Source: Oxalobacter sp.
Lineage (GTDB): Bacteria > Pseudomonadota > Gammaproteobacteria > Burkholderiales > Burkholderiaceae_D
DNA length: 64,000 bases
Assembly: GCA_017524145.1 (NCBI GenBank)
Contig: JAFWUI010000043.1
Span: 1 to 64,000 of the forward strand
Reading direction: 5' to 3'
Numbering within the stretch: position 1 is the stretch's first letter; every line of letters starts with the position of its first letter. The notes under the pieces were generated by a model. That model saw only the letters and a list, made by a program, of their open reading frames with translations. It was not told where the DNA came from and ran no database searches. Both the position numbers and the translations under genes were made by a program. Shown here in pieces: positions 48,402 through 57,506 of the stretch.

Positions 48402-49325
48402 TCAGGATTGCTGGATGCCGGCAAGGACCCAGCCGGTTTTTTTGGAGATTGGACGGGTCATGTTCCAGATTTCCTCGAAGGGTTCAGCTGGTCCATTGGC
48501 GTCTTCCCGGATTTTGCCGGTGAACCGGACGCTTGCCATATAGTCATCTTGGAAAGTTTCGATGCCAAGCAGGTCAGCATCCAGTTCGATGACATCGGTG
48601 ACATTGGAAGCTGCTCCCCTTTCCTGCAGTTGCAGCCGCAGCTCGGCAAACATTTCCGGTGTAGTGAACTGATGCAGGTCGTTGATGTCATTCTTGTCCC
48701 ATGCTGCCTGAAGCCGGATGAAGTTGGCTTTGGCTGCACGCAGGAAAGCAGGGACATCGAAGTCAGCGGGAATGCTCCAGGTGCCGGTTTGGGGGCTTTG
48801 GACATTACCGTTGATGTTTGATCCGATATCTGGGGTTTCAATAAGGCTTTCCCGGTCATTGATGCTGTCATTCCGGTGGTAATAATGGTAATAGTCCTGT
48901 TGATGTTTCTGAAGCCGCCGGTTGGCGAGCCACCGCATGAAAAAGCGGAAGCCGAAGAAAATGATGCCAAGCATCAGAAGGGTACTGATAGTATTGGCGG
49001 CGCCTTCACTGAACCCCATGTTGCTGAGCAGATAGCCAAGCCCCAGTCCCAAGAGCGCTCCGCCAAGCATGCCGCCGAAACCGCTGCGCCGCTGAGCCAT
49101 TGCCCCTCCTTGGTTCTGGGCATTCTGGTTCTGGTAACCGGCTTGCCGGGAATCCATGGTCCGGGTTCCTCCGGAAGAGGGGGAAGTCATTGGTGCGGGA
49201 CGGCCGATGTTGGTGGACATACGTCCAAAAGAAACGCCGCCTCCAAGACGGGCTGCTGATGCTTCAGTAACCGCGAGGGTCAAGAAGCTAGTTATCATGA
49301 GAAAGGCAATCAGGAATTTTTTCAT
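48402..49325 (-). CDS. Tim44-like domain membrane protein
   Basis: The 307-residue protein has a signal-like N-terminal segment (FLIAFLMITSFLTLAVTEASAA), a low-complexity Gly/Ser/Gln/Asn region and two membrane segments (GGMLGGALLGLGLGYLLSN and TISTLLMLGIIFFGFRFFM). A C-terminal Tim44-like domain of about 140 residues starts near FDVPAFLRAAKANFIRLQAAWDKND. The mitochondrial relative tethers a chaperone at the import pore, and the bacterial role is unknown. The position between ubiE and ubiB is conserved in Burkholderiales. Confidence 0.88.
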   Translation of the reverse strand: MKKFLIAFLMITSFLTLAVTEASAARLGGGVSFGRMSTNIGRPAPMTSPSSGGTRTMDSRQAGYQNQNAQNQGGAMAQRRSGFGGMLGGALLGLGLGYLLSNMGFSEGAANTISTLLMLGIIFFGFRFFMRWLANRRLQKHQQDYYHYYHRNDSINDRESLIETPDIGSNINGNVQSPQTGTWSIPADFDVPAFLRAAKANFIRLQAAWDKNDINDLHQFTTPEMFAELRLQLQERGAASNVTDVIELDADLLGIETFQDDYMASVRFTGKIREDANGPAEPFEEIWNMTRPISKKTGWVLAGIQQS

Positions 49326-49347
49326 AGTGTCTTTTTCAATAACAGGG

Positions 49348-50082
49348 TTACAGTTTCATGCCGGTATGCAGGGCAACGATGCCTGCACTGAGGTTATGGT
49401 ACTTGGTCAGGACAAAGCCTGCATCATCCATCATTTTTTTCAGGGTTTCCTGGTCAGGATGTATCCGGATGGATTCTGCAAGATATTGGTAGCTGCTTTC
49501 ACTGTTGGCAATATGTTTGCCAAGCCATGGCAGGACAGTAAAGGAATAGAGGTCATAGGCAGGTTGCAGCGGAGCCCATATCTTGGAAAATTCAAGGATC
49601 ATCATTTTGCCACCGGATTTAAGTACCCGGTGCATTTCAGCAAGGGCTGTTTCCTTATGGGTCATGTTACGAAGTCCGAATGAGACCATGACCCTGTCGA
49701 AATAATTGTCAGGAAATGGCAGTTTCTCAGCATCACAGACAACAACAGGCAACAGGGTACCGTTATTGAGCAGGCGGTCCCGTCCCTGCTGGAGCATGGA
49801 TTCATTGATATCGGTGAGCCAGACTTCCCCTTCTTGCCCCGTCTGCTTGGCAAAGGCCTCTGCCATGTCGCCTGTCCCTCCAGCAACATCCAGGATCCGG
49901 AATCCTTTCCGGATACCGGCTTGGTTGATGGCAAAGGCCTTCCAGGCCCGATGGAGTCCAATGGACATCAGGTCATTCATGAGGTCATAATGTCTGGCCA
50001 CCTCATTGAAGACTTCAGCAACTTTACCTGCCTTTTTATCTTCATCGACCTGTTGGAAGCCGAAATGCGTCAGTTTGGTCAT
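49348..50082 (-). CDS. ubiE: Ubiquinone/menaquinone C-methyltransferase UbiE
   Basis: This SAM-dependent enzyme adds the C-2 methyl group to the quinone ring. The 244-residue protein has [25 protein letters not shown] near residue 26, the SAM motif [16 protein letters not shown] near 64 and [27 protein letters not shown] near 135, all signatures of UbiE. Its intact glycine-rich motif contrasts with the altered one in the RquA-like protein at 26453. Confidence 0.96.
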   Translation of the reverse strand: MTKLTHFGFQQVDEDKKAGKVAEVFNEVARHYDLMNDLMSIGLHRAWKAFAINQAGIRKGFRILDVAGGTGDMAEAFAKQTGQEGEVWLTDINESMLQQGRDRLLNNGTLLPVVVCDAEKLPFPDNYFDRVMVSFGLRNMTHKETALAEMHRVLKSGGKMMILEFSKIWAPLQPAYDLYSFTVLPWLGKHIANSESSYQYLAESIRIHPDQETLKKMMDDAGFVLTKYHNLSAGIVALHTGMKL

Positions 50083-50088
50083 GGTTTA

Positions 50089-50535
50089 TTACAGTTGAGT
50101 CTTTTTCCCATAACGTTCGTAAAGCCGTTTCTTGAGCAGATTCCGTAGCGAAGGAATCCGCTGTTTCCGCATCGCGAGGCTGTTTTCAGGAATCGTCCGG
50201 TGTGGTACAGACCAGATGGAATCAGGAAAGGATGCGTCATCCTGATAACGGGGGATGATATGCCAATGCAGGTGTGGAACCATATTGCCAAGGGAAGCCA
50301 GGTTGATTTTGTCGGGTTGCATGGCATCGCGGACAGCCTGTTCGACAATCCAGACGACTTCCATGAGAGCTGTCCGTTCAGCAATAGGCAGGTCGGTCAT
50401 TTCAGCGGTATGGTCATTCAGGACGACCCGGCAGAACCCGGGCAGGTTGGCATCGTCAACCAGCAGGACCCGCCATGTTCCAGTACGGTAGATGACCTCA
50501 GCGCCATCAGTTTCACAGAGGATACAGTTTTTCAT
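50089..50535 (-). CDS. HIT-family hydrolase
   Basis: The 148-residue protein carries the histidine-triad motif MVPHLHWHIIPRYQDD near residue 85, used by nucleotide hydrolases and transferases. CILCETDG at the start may bind zinc. I use the ATG at 50535 (MKNCILC) behind AAAAGGA. An upstream in-frame ATG would add ten residues without a ribosome binding site. It is placed directly upstream of ubiE, a common order in the group, though no link to quinones is known. Confidence 0.9.
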   Translation of the reverse strand: MKNCILCETDGAEVIYRTGTWRVLLVDDANLPGFCRVVLNDHTAEMTDLPIAERTALMEVVWIVEQAVRDAMQPDKINLASLGNMVPHLHWHIIPRYQDDASFPDSIWSVPHRTIPENSLAMRKQRIPSLRNLLKKRLYERYGKKTQL

Positions 50536-50545
50536 TTTTTCCTTT

Positions 50546-51037
50546 TCATCCCAGTAAGCCTGCAATGCTGCGCCATGAGCCGGCAGGGATGTTGAGCAGG
50601 ATCCAGGTCATGGTGACATACCGCGCAAATTTACCGATAGCCATATACAGAGTACAGGGCCAGAATGGCAGCTTTAGCCATCCTGCCAGCGTACAGAGGG
50701 GGTCACCGATGCCAGGCATCCATCCGAGCAGCATGGTCTTGGCACCAAACCGTTCCAGCCATTTGAACCACTTTGTTTCACGTTCCTTGGCAAAGGTCTG
50801 TTTGGCGCAGTAGCCAATCCAATAATTGACCAGGCCACCAAACGTGTTGCCGATGGTGGCAACTGCCATGACTTCCCAGAACATACTTCCATCTGCCGCA
50901 ACAACAGCGAATACCGCAGGCTCTGATCCAAGGGGAAGCAGGGTGGCAGAAACGAAGCAGACGACAAATACAGCCGTAAGCCCTATGCCCGGTACTGCAA
51001 GCCAGTCAAGCAGCCAGTAAACGGCGGATTCAATCAT
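50546..51037 (-). CDS. YqaA-family membrane protein (DedA/VTT-like)
   Basis: The 163-residue protein has four or five hydrophobic segments. It has the family landmarks FVSATLLPLGSEPAVFAVV, ATIGNTFGGLVNYWIGYCA, FGAKTMLLGWMPGIGDPLCTLAGWLKLPF and MAIGKFARYVTM. These resemble the re-entrant loop motifs of DedA/VTT proteins, some of which flip lipids or carrier lipids. It is separated from the HIT gene by 10 bp and starts the transcript that runs through ubiE to ubiB. Confidence 0.85.
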   Translation of the reverse strand: MIESAVYWLLDWLAVPGIGLTAVFVVCFVSATLLPLGSEPAVFAVVAADGSMFWEVMAVATIGNTFGGLVNYWIGYCAKQTFAKERETKWFKWLERFGAKTMLLGWMPGIGDPLCTLAGWLKLPFWPCTLYMAIGKFARYVTMTWILLNIPAGSWRSIAGLLG

Positions 51038-51132
51038 GGATTCGAGTCACTTTCCTGTCTGTCGGTTCCCTTTATGCGGTTCATAGATGCGGGAAATCTT
51101 CTGAAACAGGCTCAAGCATATCAGACGCAGAT

Positions 51133-51138
51133 TATAAT
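51133..51138 (+). promoter_or_regulatory. Possible -10 box for ilvA
   Basis: TATAAT lies 34 bp ahead of the chosen ilvA ATG in the divergent spacer with yqaA. The hexamer 17 bases upstream does not resemble TTGACA well, so only the -10 supports the call. Confidence 0.3.
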
Positions 51139-51172
51139 TGTGGAAGTTTACAGGAATTATCCCAGGTTCGTT

Positions 51173-52702
51173 ATGATTGATTATCTGAAAAAAATACTGA
51201 CTTCTCGGGTTTATGATGTTGCCATCGAATCGCCGCTTGATGTTGCACCGGGTCTTTCCGGGAGGACTGGCAATAAGGTCTTGTTGAAGCGTGAGGATAT
51301 GCAGCGGGTGTTCAGTTTCAAGCTGCGTGGCGCTTACAACAAGATGGCGAATCTTTCGGAAGAACAACGCAAGCGGGGTGTAATCTGCGCTTCTGCTGGC
51401 AATCACGCCCAAGGGACGGCCCTATCTGCAAAAAGGATGGGGTGCAAGGCGGTGATTGCGATGCCGATGACCACACCGCCGGTGAAAATCAACGCTGTCA
51501 AAATGCATGGTGGAGAGAATGTCGAGATTGTGCTGCATGGGGAGTCTTTCTCGGATACCTATGAACATGCGGTGAAATTGATGGAAGAACGTGGGCTGAC
51601 TTTCATCCATCCTTTCGATGACCCCGATGTGATTGCTGGTCAGGGAACCATAGGGATGGAAATCCTCCGCCAGCATTCCGCCCCAATCCATGCCATTTTT
51701 GTCCCTGTCGGTGGTGGCGGGCTGATTGCGGGGATTGCCGCCTACGTGAAACTTGTCCGTCCAGATATCAAGGTGATTGGGGTGGAGACCATCGATTCCT
51801 GTGCGATGAAACAGAGTCTGGATAAGGGGCAGCGGGTCAACTTACCGGATGTTGGGCTTTTTTCAGATGGGACAGCGGTGAAATTGGTTGGAGAGGAGAC
51901 TTTCCACCTTTGCCGGCAGTATGTGGATGAAGTAGTGTTGGTTGATACCGACGATGTCTGTGCGGCAATCAAGGATGTTTTTTTAGATACACGCAGTATC
52001 CTGGAACCGGCAGGAGCATTGTCGGTTGCTGGCGTCAAAGCTTATGTCGAACGTGAGGAGAAAGCAGGTAGGCCGGTCAAGGGTGAGGCAATGGTTGCCG
52101 TCACTTCCGGGGCGAATATGAATTTCGACCGTTTGCGTTTTGTTGCAGAACGTGCGGATGTTGGTGAAGATAAGGAGGCTGTCTTGGCAGTGACGATACC
52201 GGAGGAACGGGGCAGTTTCCGCCGTTTCTGTGAGCTCTTCGGTCAACGCCATGTCACAGAATTCAATTACCGTATCAGCGATGAACGTGAAGCCCACGTT
52301 TTTGTCGGCATCGAAGTGCAGGACAGGGAGGAAACCGCTGCGATTATCCAGACCTTTGAAAACCACGGATACAAGACGTTTGACTTGACTGACGATGAGT
52401 TAGGCAAGATGCATCTCCGTTATATGGTGGGAGGCAAGAGCCAGTATGCAGAAAATGAACAGCTGTTCCGTTTTATATTCCCTGAACGGCCGGGAGCATT
52501 ACGGAAATTCCTGACAGCCATGGCGCCGAACTGGAATATCAGCCTGTTCAATTACCGGAACCATGGTGCAGATTACGGTCGGGTCTTGGTGGGTATCCAA
52601 GTGCCAGAGGCAGAAATGGATACCTTCAAGCGGTTCCTTTCCACATTGGGCTATCCATACTGGAATGAAACCGGCAATCCTGTCTATAAACTGTTCCTGT
52701 GA
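51173..52702 (+). CDS. ilvA: Threonine ammonia-lyase, biosynthetic (IlvA)
   Basis: This PLP enzyme deaminates threonine to 2-oxobutyrate for isoleucine synthesis. The catalytic lysine is in VFSFKLRGAYNKM near residue 55, the phosphate-binding VPVGGGGLIAGIA is near 183, and the C-terminal 190 residues hold two ACT-like domains (AVTIPEERGSFRRFCELFG; FIFPERPGALRKFLTAM), the site of isoleucine feedback. The ATG at 51173 gives 509 residues, the usual size. The extra residues from 51074 lie in the promoter region and are rejected. Confidence 0.95.
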   Translation: MIDYLKKILTSRVYDVAIESPLDVAPGLSGRTGNKVLLKREDMQRVFSFKLRGAYNKMANLSEEQRKRGVICASAGNHAQGTALSAKRMGCKAVIAMPMTTPPVKINAVKMHGGENVEIVLHGESFSDTYEHAVKLMEERGLTFIHPFDDPDVIAGQGTIGMEILRQHSAPIHAIFVPVGGGGLIAGIAAYVKLVRPDIKVIGVETIDSCAMKQSLDKGQRVNLPDVGLFSDGTAVKLVGEETFHLCRQYVDEVVLVDTDDVCAAIKDVFLDTRSILEPAGALSVAGVKAYVEREEKAGRPVKGEAMVAVTSGANMNFDRLRFVAERADVGEDKEAVLAVTIPEERGSFRRFCELFGQRHVTEFNYRISDEREAHVFVGIEVQDREETAAIIQTFENHGYKTFDLTDDELGKMHLRYMVGGKSQYAENEQLFRFIFPERPGALRKFLTAMAPNWNISLFNYRNHGADYGRVLVGIQVPEAEMDTFKRFLSTLGYPYWNETGNPVYKLFL

Positions 52703-52711
52703 GGATGACTG

Positions 52712-53605
52712 ATGAATGATGTGATTGAAGAAAAGGCAGTTGGGGAAAAACCGCTTGAAGCGGTTGCCAGGGAAACGCCTGTCGATATCAATGCCTCACC
52801 GCTTGGCAGGCAGATTGATGCGCCATCTGAATACAATCCGGGAATCCTTTTTGCAATCCCCAGACAACCGATGCGCGCTGAGCTGGGCATCACGGGCTCC
52901 AACCCGTTTTACGGGATGGATTTCTGGAATTCTTATGAACTTTCCTGGTTGAATCCGAGGGGCAAACCCCAGGTTGGCATTCTGCGCTTTTCGGTTTCTT
53001 CAGATTCCAAGAATATTGTGGAATCGAAATCATTGAAGCTGTACCTGAACTCTTTTTCCCAGCATCGGATTGAAAAGGACGATTTGGTGCAGGTGATAAA
53101 CAATGACCTCAGCAAGGCATTTGATGCATTGGTGATGGTTTCTATTATCCAGCCTGACGGTTTTGGTCAACTGAAGATTGAGGAAATGGATGGACTGCTG
53201 CTTGACCGTCTGGATATTTCAACGGATATTTATGAGCCAGTGCCGGAGCTGTTGCGCAGCAATATGGATGAAGCACCTGTTGAAGAAGTGCTGGTATCCC
53301 ATTTACTCAGGACAAACTGCCCAGTCACTGGGCAGCCTGACTGGGCAACCTTGCAGATTCATTATGCTGGGCCACAGATTGACCAGGAATACCTTTTGAA
53401 ATACATCATCAGCCTACGTACAGAAAAAGCTTTCCATGAGCAGTGCGTCGAGCGTATCTGGCTGGATATCAAGAAATACTGCCGTCCGCCGCATCTGAGT
53501 GTCTATGCGCGCTATACCCGCCGCGGTGGCATCGACATCAATCCTTGGCGTACCAATTTCTCAACCCGTCGGCATCCACAGGTTGCGCGTACGGCACGTC
53601 AGTAA
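52712..53605 (+). CDS. queF: NADPH-dependent 7-cyano-7-deazaguanine reductase
   Basis: It reduces preQ0 to preQ1 in the queuosine pathway. The 297-residue protein is the long, two-domain type. The QueF motif ESKSLKLYLNSFSQ is near residue 109, and the catalytic cysteine is in LLRTNCPVTGQPDWATLQI near 205 with its nearby Asp. FHEQCVERIWLDI and ARYTRRGGIDINPWR close the second domain. GAGGATGACTG precedes the ATG. It follows ilvA by 9 bp, so the two may share a transcript. Confidence 0.95.
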   Translation: MNDVIEEKAVGEKPLEAVARETPVDINASPLGRQIDAPSEYNPGILFAIPRQPMRAELGITGSNPFYGMDFWNSYELSWLNPRGKPQVGILRFSVSSDSKNIVESKSLKLYLNSFSQHRIEKDDLVQVINNDLSKAFDALVMVSIIQPDGFGQLKIEEMDGLLLDRLDISTDIYEPVPELLRSNMDEAPVEEVLVSHLLRTNCPVTGQPDWATLQIHYAGPQIDQEYLLKYIISLRTEKAFHEQCVERIWLDIKKYCRPPHLSVYARYTRRGGIDINPWRTNFSTRRHPQVARTARQ

Positions 53606-53626
53606 ACGGCTGGAGGGATATTCCTG

Positions 53627-54076
53627 ATGTCAACTTCCCTTTCACGTATCCTAGCACAGGAGAATATCGTCCTGGATATGGCTGTCCAGGACAAGCAGGA
53701 CCTGTTCAGACAGCTGGGGCAGCTGTTTGAATACAGTGACAATGTGGATGCTAGCATTGCCACAGCGGCCATCACCGAACGTGAGGCGGCGGGATCCACC
53801 GGCTTGGGATGCGGCGTGGCAGTGCCGCATGGACGTATCGCAGCATTGATTGACGCATCTGCCGCATTTGTCAGGCTGGCAGAGCCGATTCCCTTTGATT
53901 CACCGGATGGGAAACCCGTCCGTCTGGTGATTGCCCTGTTGATGCCACAGAGCGGGGATGACATGCATCTTGAACTTCTCTCTGAGGTCGCTTCCCGTTT
54001 TTCAGATGAGGGTTTCCGCCAGAGGGTACTTGAGGAAAACGACAGGGAAGCCGTGAAACGGCTGTTTGCTGGATAA
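53627..54076 (+). CDS. ptsN: PTS IIA-like nitrogen regulatory protein PtsN
   Basis: This terminal phosphoacceptor of the PTS-Ntr signalling chain is 149 residues long. The phosphorylation site is the histidine in GCGVAVPHGRIAAL near residue 68, in an EIIA-fructose-type fold (ITEREAAGSTGLG). It normally sits directly beside hprK. Here two secreted-protein genes and about 1.5 kb separate them. Other partners (ptsP, npr, rpoN) are not in the window. Confidence 0.93.
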   Translation: MSTSLSRILAQENIVLDMAVQDKQDLFRQLGQLFEYSDNVDASIATAAITEREAAGSTGLGCGVAVPHGRIAALIDASAAFVRLAEPIPFDSPDGKPVRLVIALLMPQSGDDMHLELLSEVASRFSDEGFRQRVLEENDREAVKRLFAG

Positions 54077-54248
54077 TGCTGACGCTCTGTCAGTAAGATA
54101 AAGTTTTTCTTCACTTTTTATCGACAGCAAATGGACAAGGCGGAGTGTCCTTGTTACAGTCTGATGGACTTTCTTGGAAAAACAGTGAGTCTGTTCCTGA
54201 TGGTGTCCTGTCCAAGGAAACAGTCATTGATACAGGATGGGAGGTCTT

Positions 54249-54896
54249 ATGAAAAACGGACTGATGAAAAAACTGCTGTCATTTGCTGCCATGGTGTTTT
54301 TCTCGGTATTGATGGCGCTGCCATCCCATGCCGCGGATTTCCCGGCATCACAGCTGAAGAAGATGAGCACTTTCCTGTCGAACTTCACGGAAGTCGGCAT
54401 GAGTAATTTCACGGCGGAAGAAGTGCTTGATCCCAAAAACCCTGCTGAGATGATTCGTTTTGGCATTTTGCACCACTGGCGGAATACTTACCACCGGACC
54501 ATCAAGCCCAGCAACGACCGGCAGCATGGGTACGAGATGATTGATGGCGTTTATATAAAAGAAAGCCTGAAACGTTATTTCGACTATGACCTGAAGGAAC
54601 TGCCAAGCGTTGTGGATCCTGATGATCCGCAGAGGTACTTATACTATTCAGATGGTGTCCGCTATTATTTCAGTGCGGGTGATGGTGACCCGATTTATTA
54701 TGCACAGGTCACAAAGGCTGTCAGATTGCCGGATGGCAACATCCAGATGACCGGATATATCTATAACACTGAAGAACCTTCGGATATCACAGGTTCATTC
54801 ACCGCACTTGCCAGACCGCATACCTGGAAAGGCAAGGCGACCTGGGCAATCATCAGTATGAAAACCCGTTACCGTAAAGTTGTCTTTGGGCAGTAA
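54249..54896 (+). CDS. Secreted protein of unknown function, tandem copy A
   Basis: The 215-residue protein has a signal peptide (MKKLLSFAAMVFFSVLMALPSHA, cleaved before ADF). No family is recognised. The mature part begins with a helix (LKKMSTFLSNFTEVGM), has FTAEEVLDPKNPAEMIRFG and then an aromatic beta-rich half (RYLYYSDGVRYYF, QMTGYIYN, WAIISMKTRYR). It ends KVVFGQ. GGAGG lies seven bases before the ATG at 54249, which fixes this start over the ATG at 54237. Copy B follows 21 bp downstream. Confidence 0.75.
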   Translation: MKNGLMKKLLSFAAMVFFSVLMALPSHAADFPASQLKKMSTFLSNFTEVGMSNFTAEEVLDPKNPAEMIRFGILHHWRNTYHRTIKPSNDRQHGYEMIDGVYIKESLKRYFDYDLKELPSVVDPDDPQRYLYYSDGVRYYFSAGDGDPIYYAQVTKAVRLPDGNIQMTGYIYNTEEPSDITGSFTALARPHTWKGKATWAIISMKTRYRKVVFGQ

Positions 54897-55347
54897 TCAG
54901 GATAAGGAGGAAATCTTATGAAAAACGGACTGATGAAAAAACTGCTGTCATTTGCTGCCATGGTGTTCTTCTCGGTATTGATAACGCTGCCATCCCATGC
55001 CGCGGATTTCTCGGCATCAGAGATGAAGAAGATGAGCACTTTCCTGTCGAACTTTACCGAAGTCCGCATGGGTGATTTCACTGCGGAAGAAGTGCTTGAT
55101 CCCAAAAATCCTGCTGAGATGATCCGTTTTGGCATCTGGCACCACTGGCTGAACACTTTCCGCCGGACCATCAAGCCCAGCAACGACAATGACCGGCAGT
55201 ATGGGGACGTGATGATTGATGGCGTTTATGTGAAAGAAAGCCTGAAACGTTATTTCGACTATGACCTGAAGGAACTGCCAAGCGTTGTGGATCCTGATGA
55301 TCCGCAGAGGTACTTATACTATTCAGATGGTGTCCGCTATTATTTCA
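54558..55347 (+). repeat. Direct repeat: 115-bp identical block shared by tandem paralogs
   Basis: Bases 54558-54672 and 55233-55347 are identical by eye, with an offset of 675 bp. Outside this block the two genes differ at scattered positions. The block encodes the KESLKRYFDYDLKELP and YYSDGVRYYF regions. Such a sharply bounded identical block within diverged flanks suggests gene conversion after duplication. Confidence 0.8.
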
Positions 55348-55553
55348 ATGGGGCTGATGGCGAGGCAGTCTACTATGCTAAGGTGACAAAGGCTGTCAGA
55401 TTGCCAGATGGCAGGATCCAGATGACAGGGTATATCTATAACGCCGAAGAACCTTCGGATATCTCTGGATCATTCACTGCACTCGCCAGACCGCACACCT
55501 GGAAAGGCAAGGCGACCTGGGCAATCATCAGTATGAAAACCCGTTACCGGTGA
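54918..55553 (+). CDS. Secreted protein of unknown function, tandem copy B
   Basis: The 211-residue paralog of the preceding gene has the same signal peptide apart from LMAL to LITL and the same layout. It ends at KTRYR, six residues earlier than copy A, and carries a two-residue insertion around SNDNDRQYG. Charge-changing differences cluster in the first mature helix (ASEMKKMS for ASQLKKMS; VRMGD for VGMSN). AAGGAGG precedes the ATG. Retained signal peptides and reading frames in both copies suggest both are expressed. Confidence 0.75.
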   Translation: MKNGLMKKLLSFAAMVFFSVLITLPSHAADFSASEMKKMSTFLSNFTEVRMGDFTAEEVLDPKNPAEMIRFGIWHHWLNTFRRTIKPSNDNDRQYGDVMIDGVYVKESLKRYFDYDLKELPSVVDPDDPQRYLYYSDGVRYYFNGADGEAVYYAKVTKAVRLPDGRIQMTGYIYNAEEPSDISGSFTALARPHTWKGKATWAIISMKTRYR

Positions 55554-55610
55554 CAAGGAAACTGCTTCTCCAGATACTGGATACCAGATGAAAGATTGAT
55601 AGGAAACACT

Positions 55611-56549
55611 TTGGCTAATGAAACATCCCTTTCCATCCAGCGGCTGTATGCCAGCAACCGTGACCAGCTTCAGCTGACTTGGTTTGCAGGGCTTGATGGC
55701 GGCAATAAGCAGATTACGGCAACGACATCATCTGCTGCGGACTTGGTCGGTCATTTCAATATGATTCATCCGATGCGTGTCCATGTGCTGGGTGTCCGTG
55801 AGATTGAGTATTATGAACGGCTTGATCCTGTCCAGCAGGCAGTATTGGTGCAGGAGATTGCTGATGGTGATCCCCCTGCATTGATTATTGCAAGGGGGTT
55901 GAATGTTCCAGCAAATATACGGAACATCTGCAACAATGAAGATATCCCACTGTTCACTACACCCTTGACTGCGGCGGAAGTCATCGACTTCCTGCGGGTG
56001 TATCTGGCAAAGCAGTTTGCGCCTTCAATTACAATGCATGGCGTATTCATGGATGTCTTGGGGGTCGGTGTGTTGGTTACCGGTGAATCGGGGCTGGGCA
56101 AAAGCGAATTGGGCTTGGAACTGATTTCCCGTAACCATGGCTTGGTTGCTGATGATGCAGTGGAATTTTCCAGGACTGCACCGAATATCGTGGAGGGACG
56201 GGCGCCAGAGCTGTTGCAGAACCTGATGGAGGTCCGGGGACTGGGTGTTTTGGATATCCGTGCCATTTTCGGTGAGGCAGCCGTCCGCCGGAAAATGCGC
56301 CTGAACCTGATTGTGCATCTTGTCCGCAGCAATATCGGTGAAGATGACATTGACCGTTTCCCATTGGGGATGCAGACACAGGATGTGTTGGGACTTTCCA
56401 TCCGGAAGGTGACCATTCCGATTGCTGCTGGACGCAATATTGCGGTGTTGCTGGAAGCTGCTGTCCGCAATACCATCATGCAGCTGCGCGGTTTTGACAC
56501 CATGCAGGAATTCATGGAACGTCAACGTAAGGCGATGTCGAAAAAATGA
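55611..56549 (+). CDS. hprK: HPr kinase/phosphorylase
   Basis: It phosphorylates and dephosphorylates a serine of HPr-type proteins. The protein shows HVLGVREIEYYERL in the N-terminal domain. GVLVTGESGLGKSELGLELI near residue 147 is its Walker A, DDAVEF follows, and the HPrK/P signature LLQNLMEVRGLGVLDI lies near 200. I place the start at the TTG at 55611, behind TAGGAAAC. An earlier TTG at 55596 is in frame but poorly spaced, and no ATG fits. Located upstream of rapZ. Confidence 0.92.
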   Translation: MANETSLSIQRLYASNRDQLQLTWFAGLDGGNKQITATTSSAADLVGHFNMIHPMRVHVLGVREIEYYERLDPVQQAVLVQEIADGDPPALIIARGLNVPANIRNICNNEDIPLFTTPLTAAEVIDFLRVYLAKQFAPSITMHGVFMDVLGVGVLVTGESGLGKSELGLELISRNHGLVADDAVEFSRTAPNIVEGRAPELLQNLMEVRGLGVLDIRAIFGEAAVRRKMRLNLIVHLVRSNIGEDDIDRFPLGMQTQDVLGLSIRKVTIPIAAGRNIAVLLEAAVRNTIMQLRGFDTMQEFMERQRKAMSKK

Positions 56550-56633
56550 AGTTCTGTCCTGAAAAACAGGATGCCATCAGGCAGGAACAGTGGTAAGGTG
56601 TCCATATGGGTAGGTTTTGAACGGTAAGTGGAA

Positions 56634-57506
56634 ATGCAGATTGTTCTGATTACAGGGATTTCAGGATCTGGCAAGTCGGTCGCTTTGAATGCGCTCGAAG
56701 ATGCTGGCTATTTCTGTGTCGATAACCTGCCACCAGTGCTGTTGCCAGAGTTGGTCAAGATCCGGATGAGCAAGAATGCCGACCGTCTGGCGGTGGCAGT
56801 GGATTCACGGAGTGCCGGTTCGCTGTCAAGTCTGCCGGGAACCATCCAGACACTCAAGGATGATGGACATGATGTCCATGTCTTTTTCCTGACATCTGAT
56901 ACCAATTCGCTGATTACCCGTTTTTCGGAAACCCGCCGGAGCCATCCGCTTTCCCATAAAAACCATCCAGCAGGACCTGATGAGGATAACCGTACCTTGA
57001 TTGAGGCAATCCGTGCAGAACGTGAGATGCTGGCGGATATCCAGGACATCAGCAATGTCATTGATACGTCCAATTCACGGGCGAACGACCTCCGCAACCG
57101 TATCAAGAAACTGGTGAATATCAAACAGGCACCGATGATCCTGCAGTTTGAATCTTTCGGTTTCAAATATGGGGTTCCGTTGGATTCGGACCTGATGTTT
57201 GATGTCCGTATGCTGCCGAATCCCCATTATGACTTGGCTTTGCGGTCTCTTACCGGGAAAGACAGACCGGTACAAGAGTTCCTGGAAGCCCATCCAGAAG
57301 TTGGGCAGCTGTTGACCGATATCATGAAATTCATTGAAAAATGGCTGCCGACTTACCAGCAGGATAACCGGAGCTACCTGACCATTGCTGTTGGATGTAC
57401 GGGGGGGCAGCACCGTTCAGTCTATATCATTGAACGTCTTGCAGCCTATTTCCGCAAGACATGGGAAGTGGTTATCCGGCATAGGGACCTTCCATCCTCA
57501 GAGTAA
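56634..57506 (+). CDS. rapZ: RapZ, RNase adapter protein / P-loop ATPase
   Basis: The 290-residue protein has the P-loop ITGISGSGKSVALNALED at residues 6-23 and CVDNLPPVLLPEL after it. FESFGFKYGVPLDSDLMFDVRMLPNP near 174 and IAVGCTGGQHRSVYIIERL near 252 complete the family signature. In E. coli RapZ guides RNase E to the sRNA GlmZ and controls amino-sugar synthesis; in betaproteobacteria the target is less known. The ATG at 56634 fits the MQIVLITG family start. Its 3' end overlaps the convergent mutY by 9 bp. Confidence 0.94.
   Translation: MQIVLITGISGSGKSVALNALEDAGYFCVDNLPPVLLPELVKIRMSKNADRLAVAVDSRSAGSLSSLPGTIQTLKDDGHDVHVFFLTSDTNSLITRFSETRRSHPLSHKNHPAGPDEDNRTLIEAIRAEREMLADIQDISNVIDTSNSRANDLRNRIKKLVNIKQAPMILQFESFGFKYGVPLDSDLMFDVRMLPNPHYDLALRSLTGKDRPVQEFLEAHPEVGQLLTDIMKFIEKWLPTYQQDNRSYLTIAVGCTGGQHRSVYIIERLAAYFRKTWEVVIRHRDLPSSE

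Noticed and set aside
51074..51172. N-terminal extension of IlvA
   Set aside because: The added 33 residues cover a TATAAT promoter element and are not found in the IlvA family.
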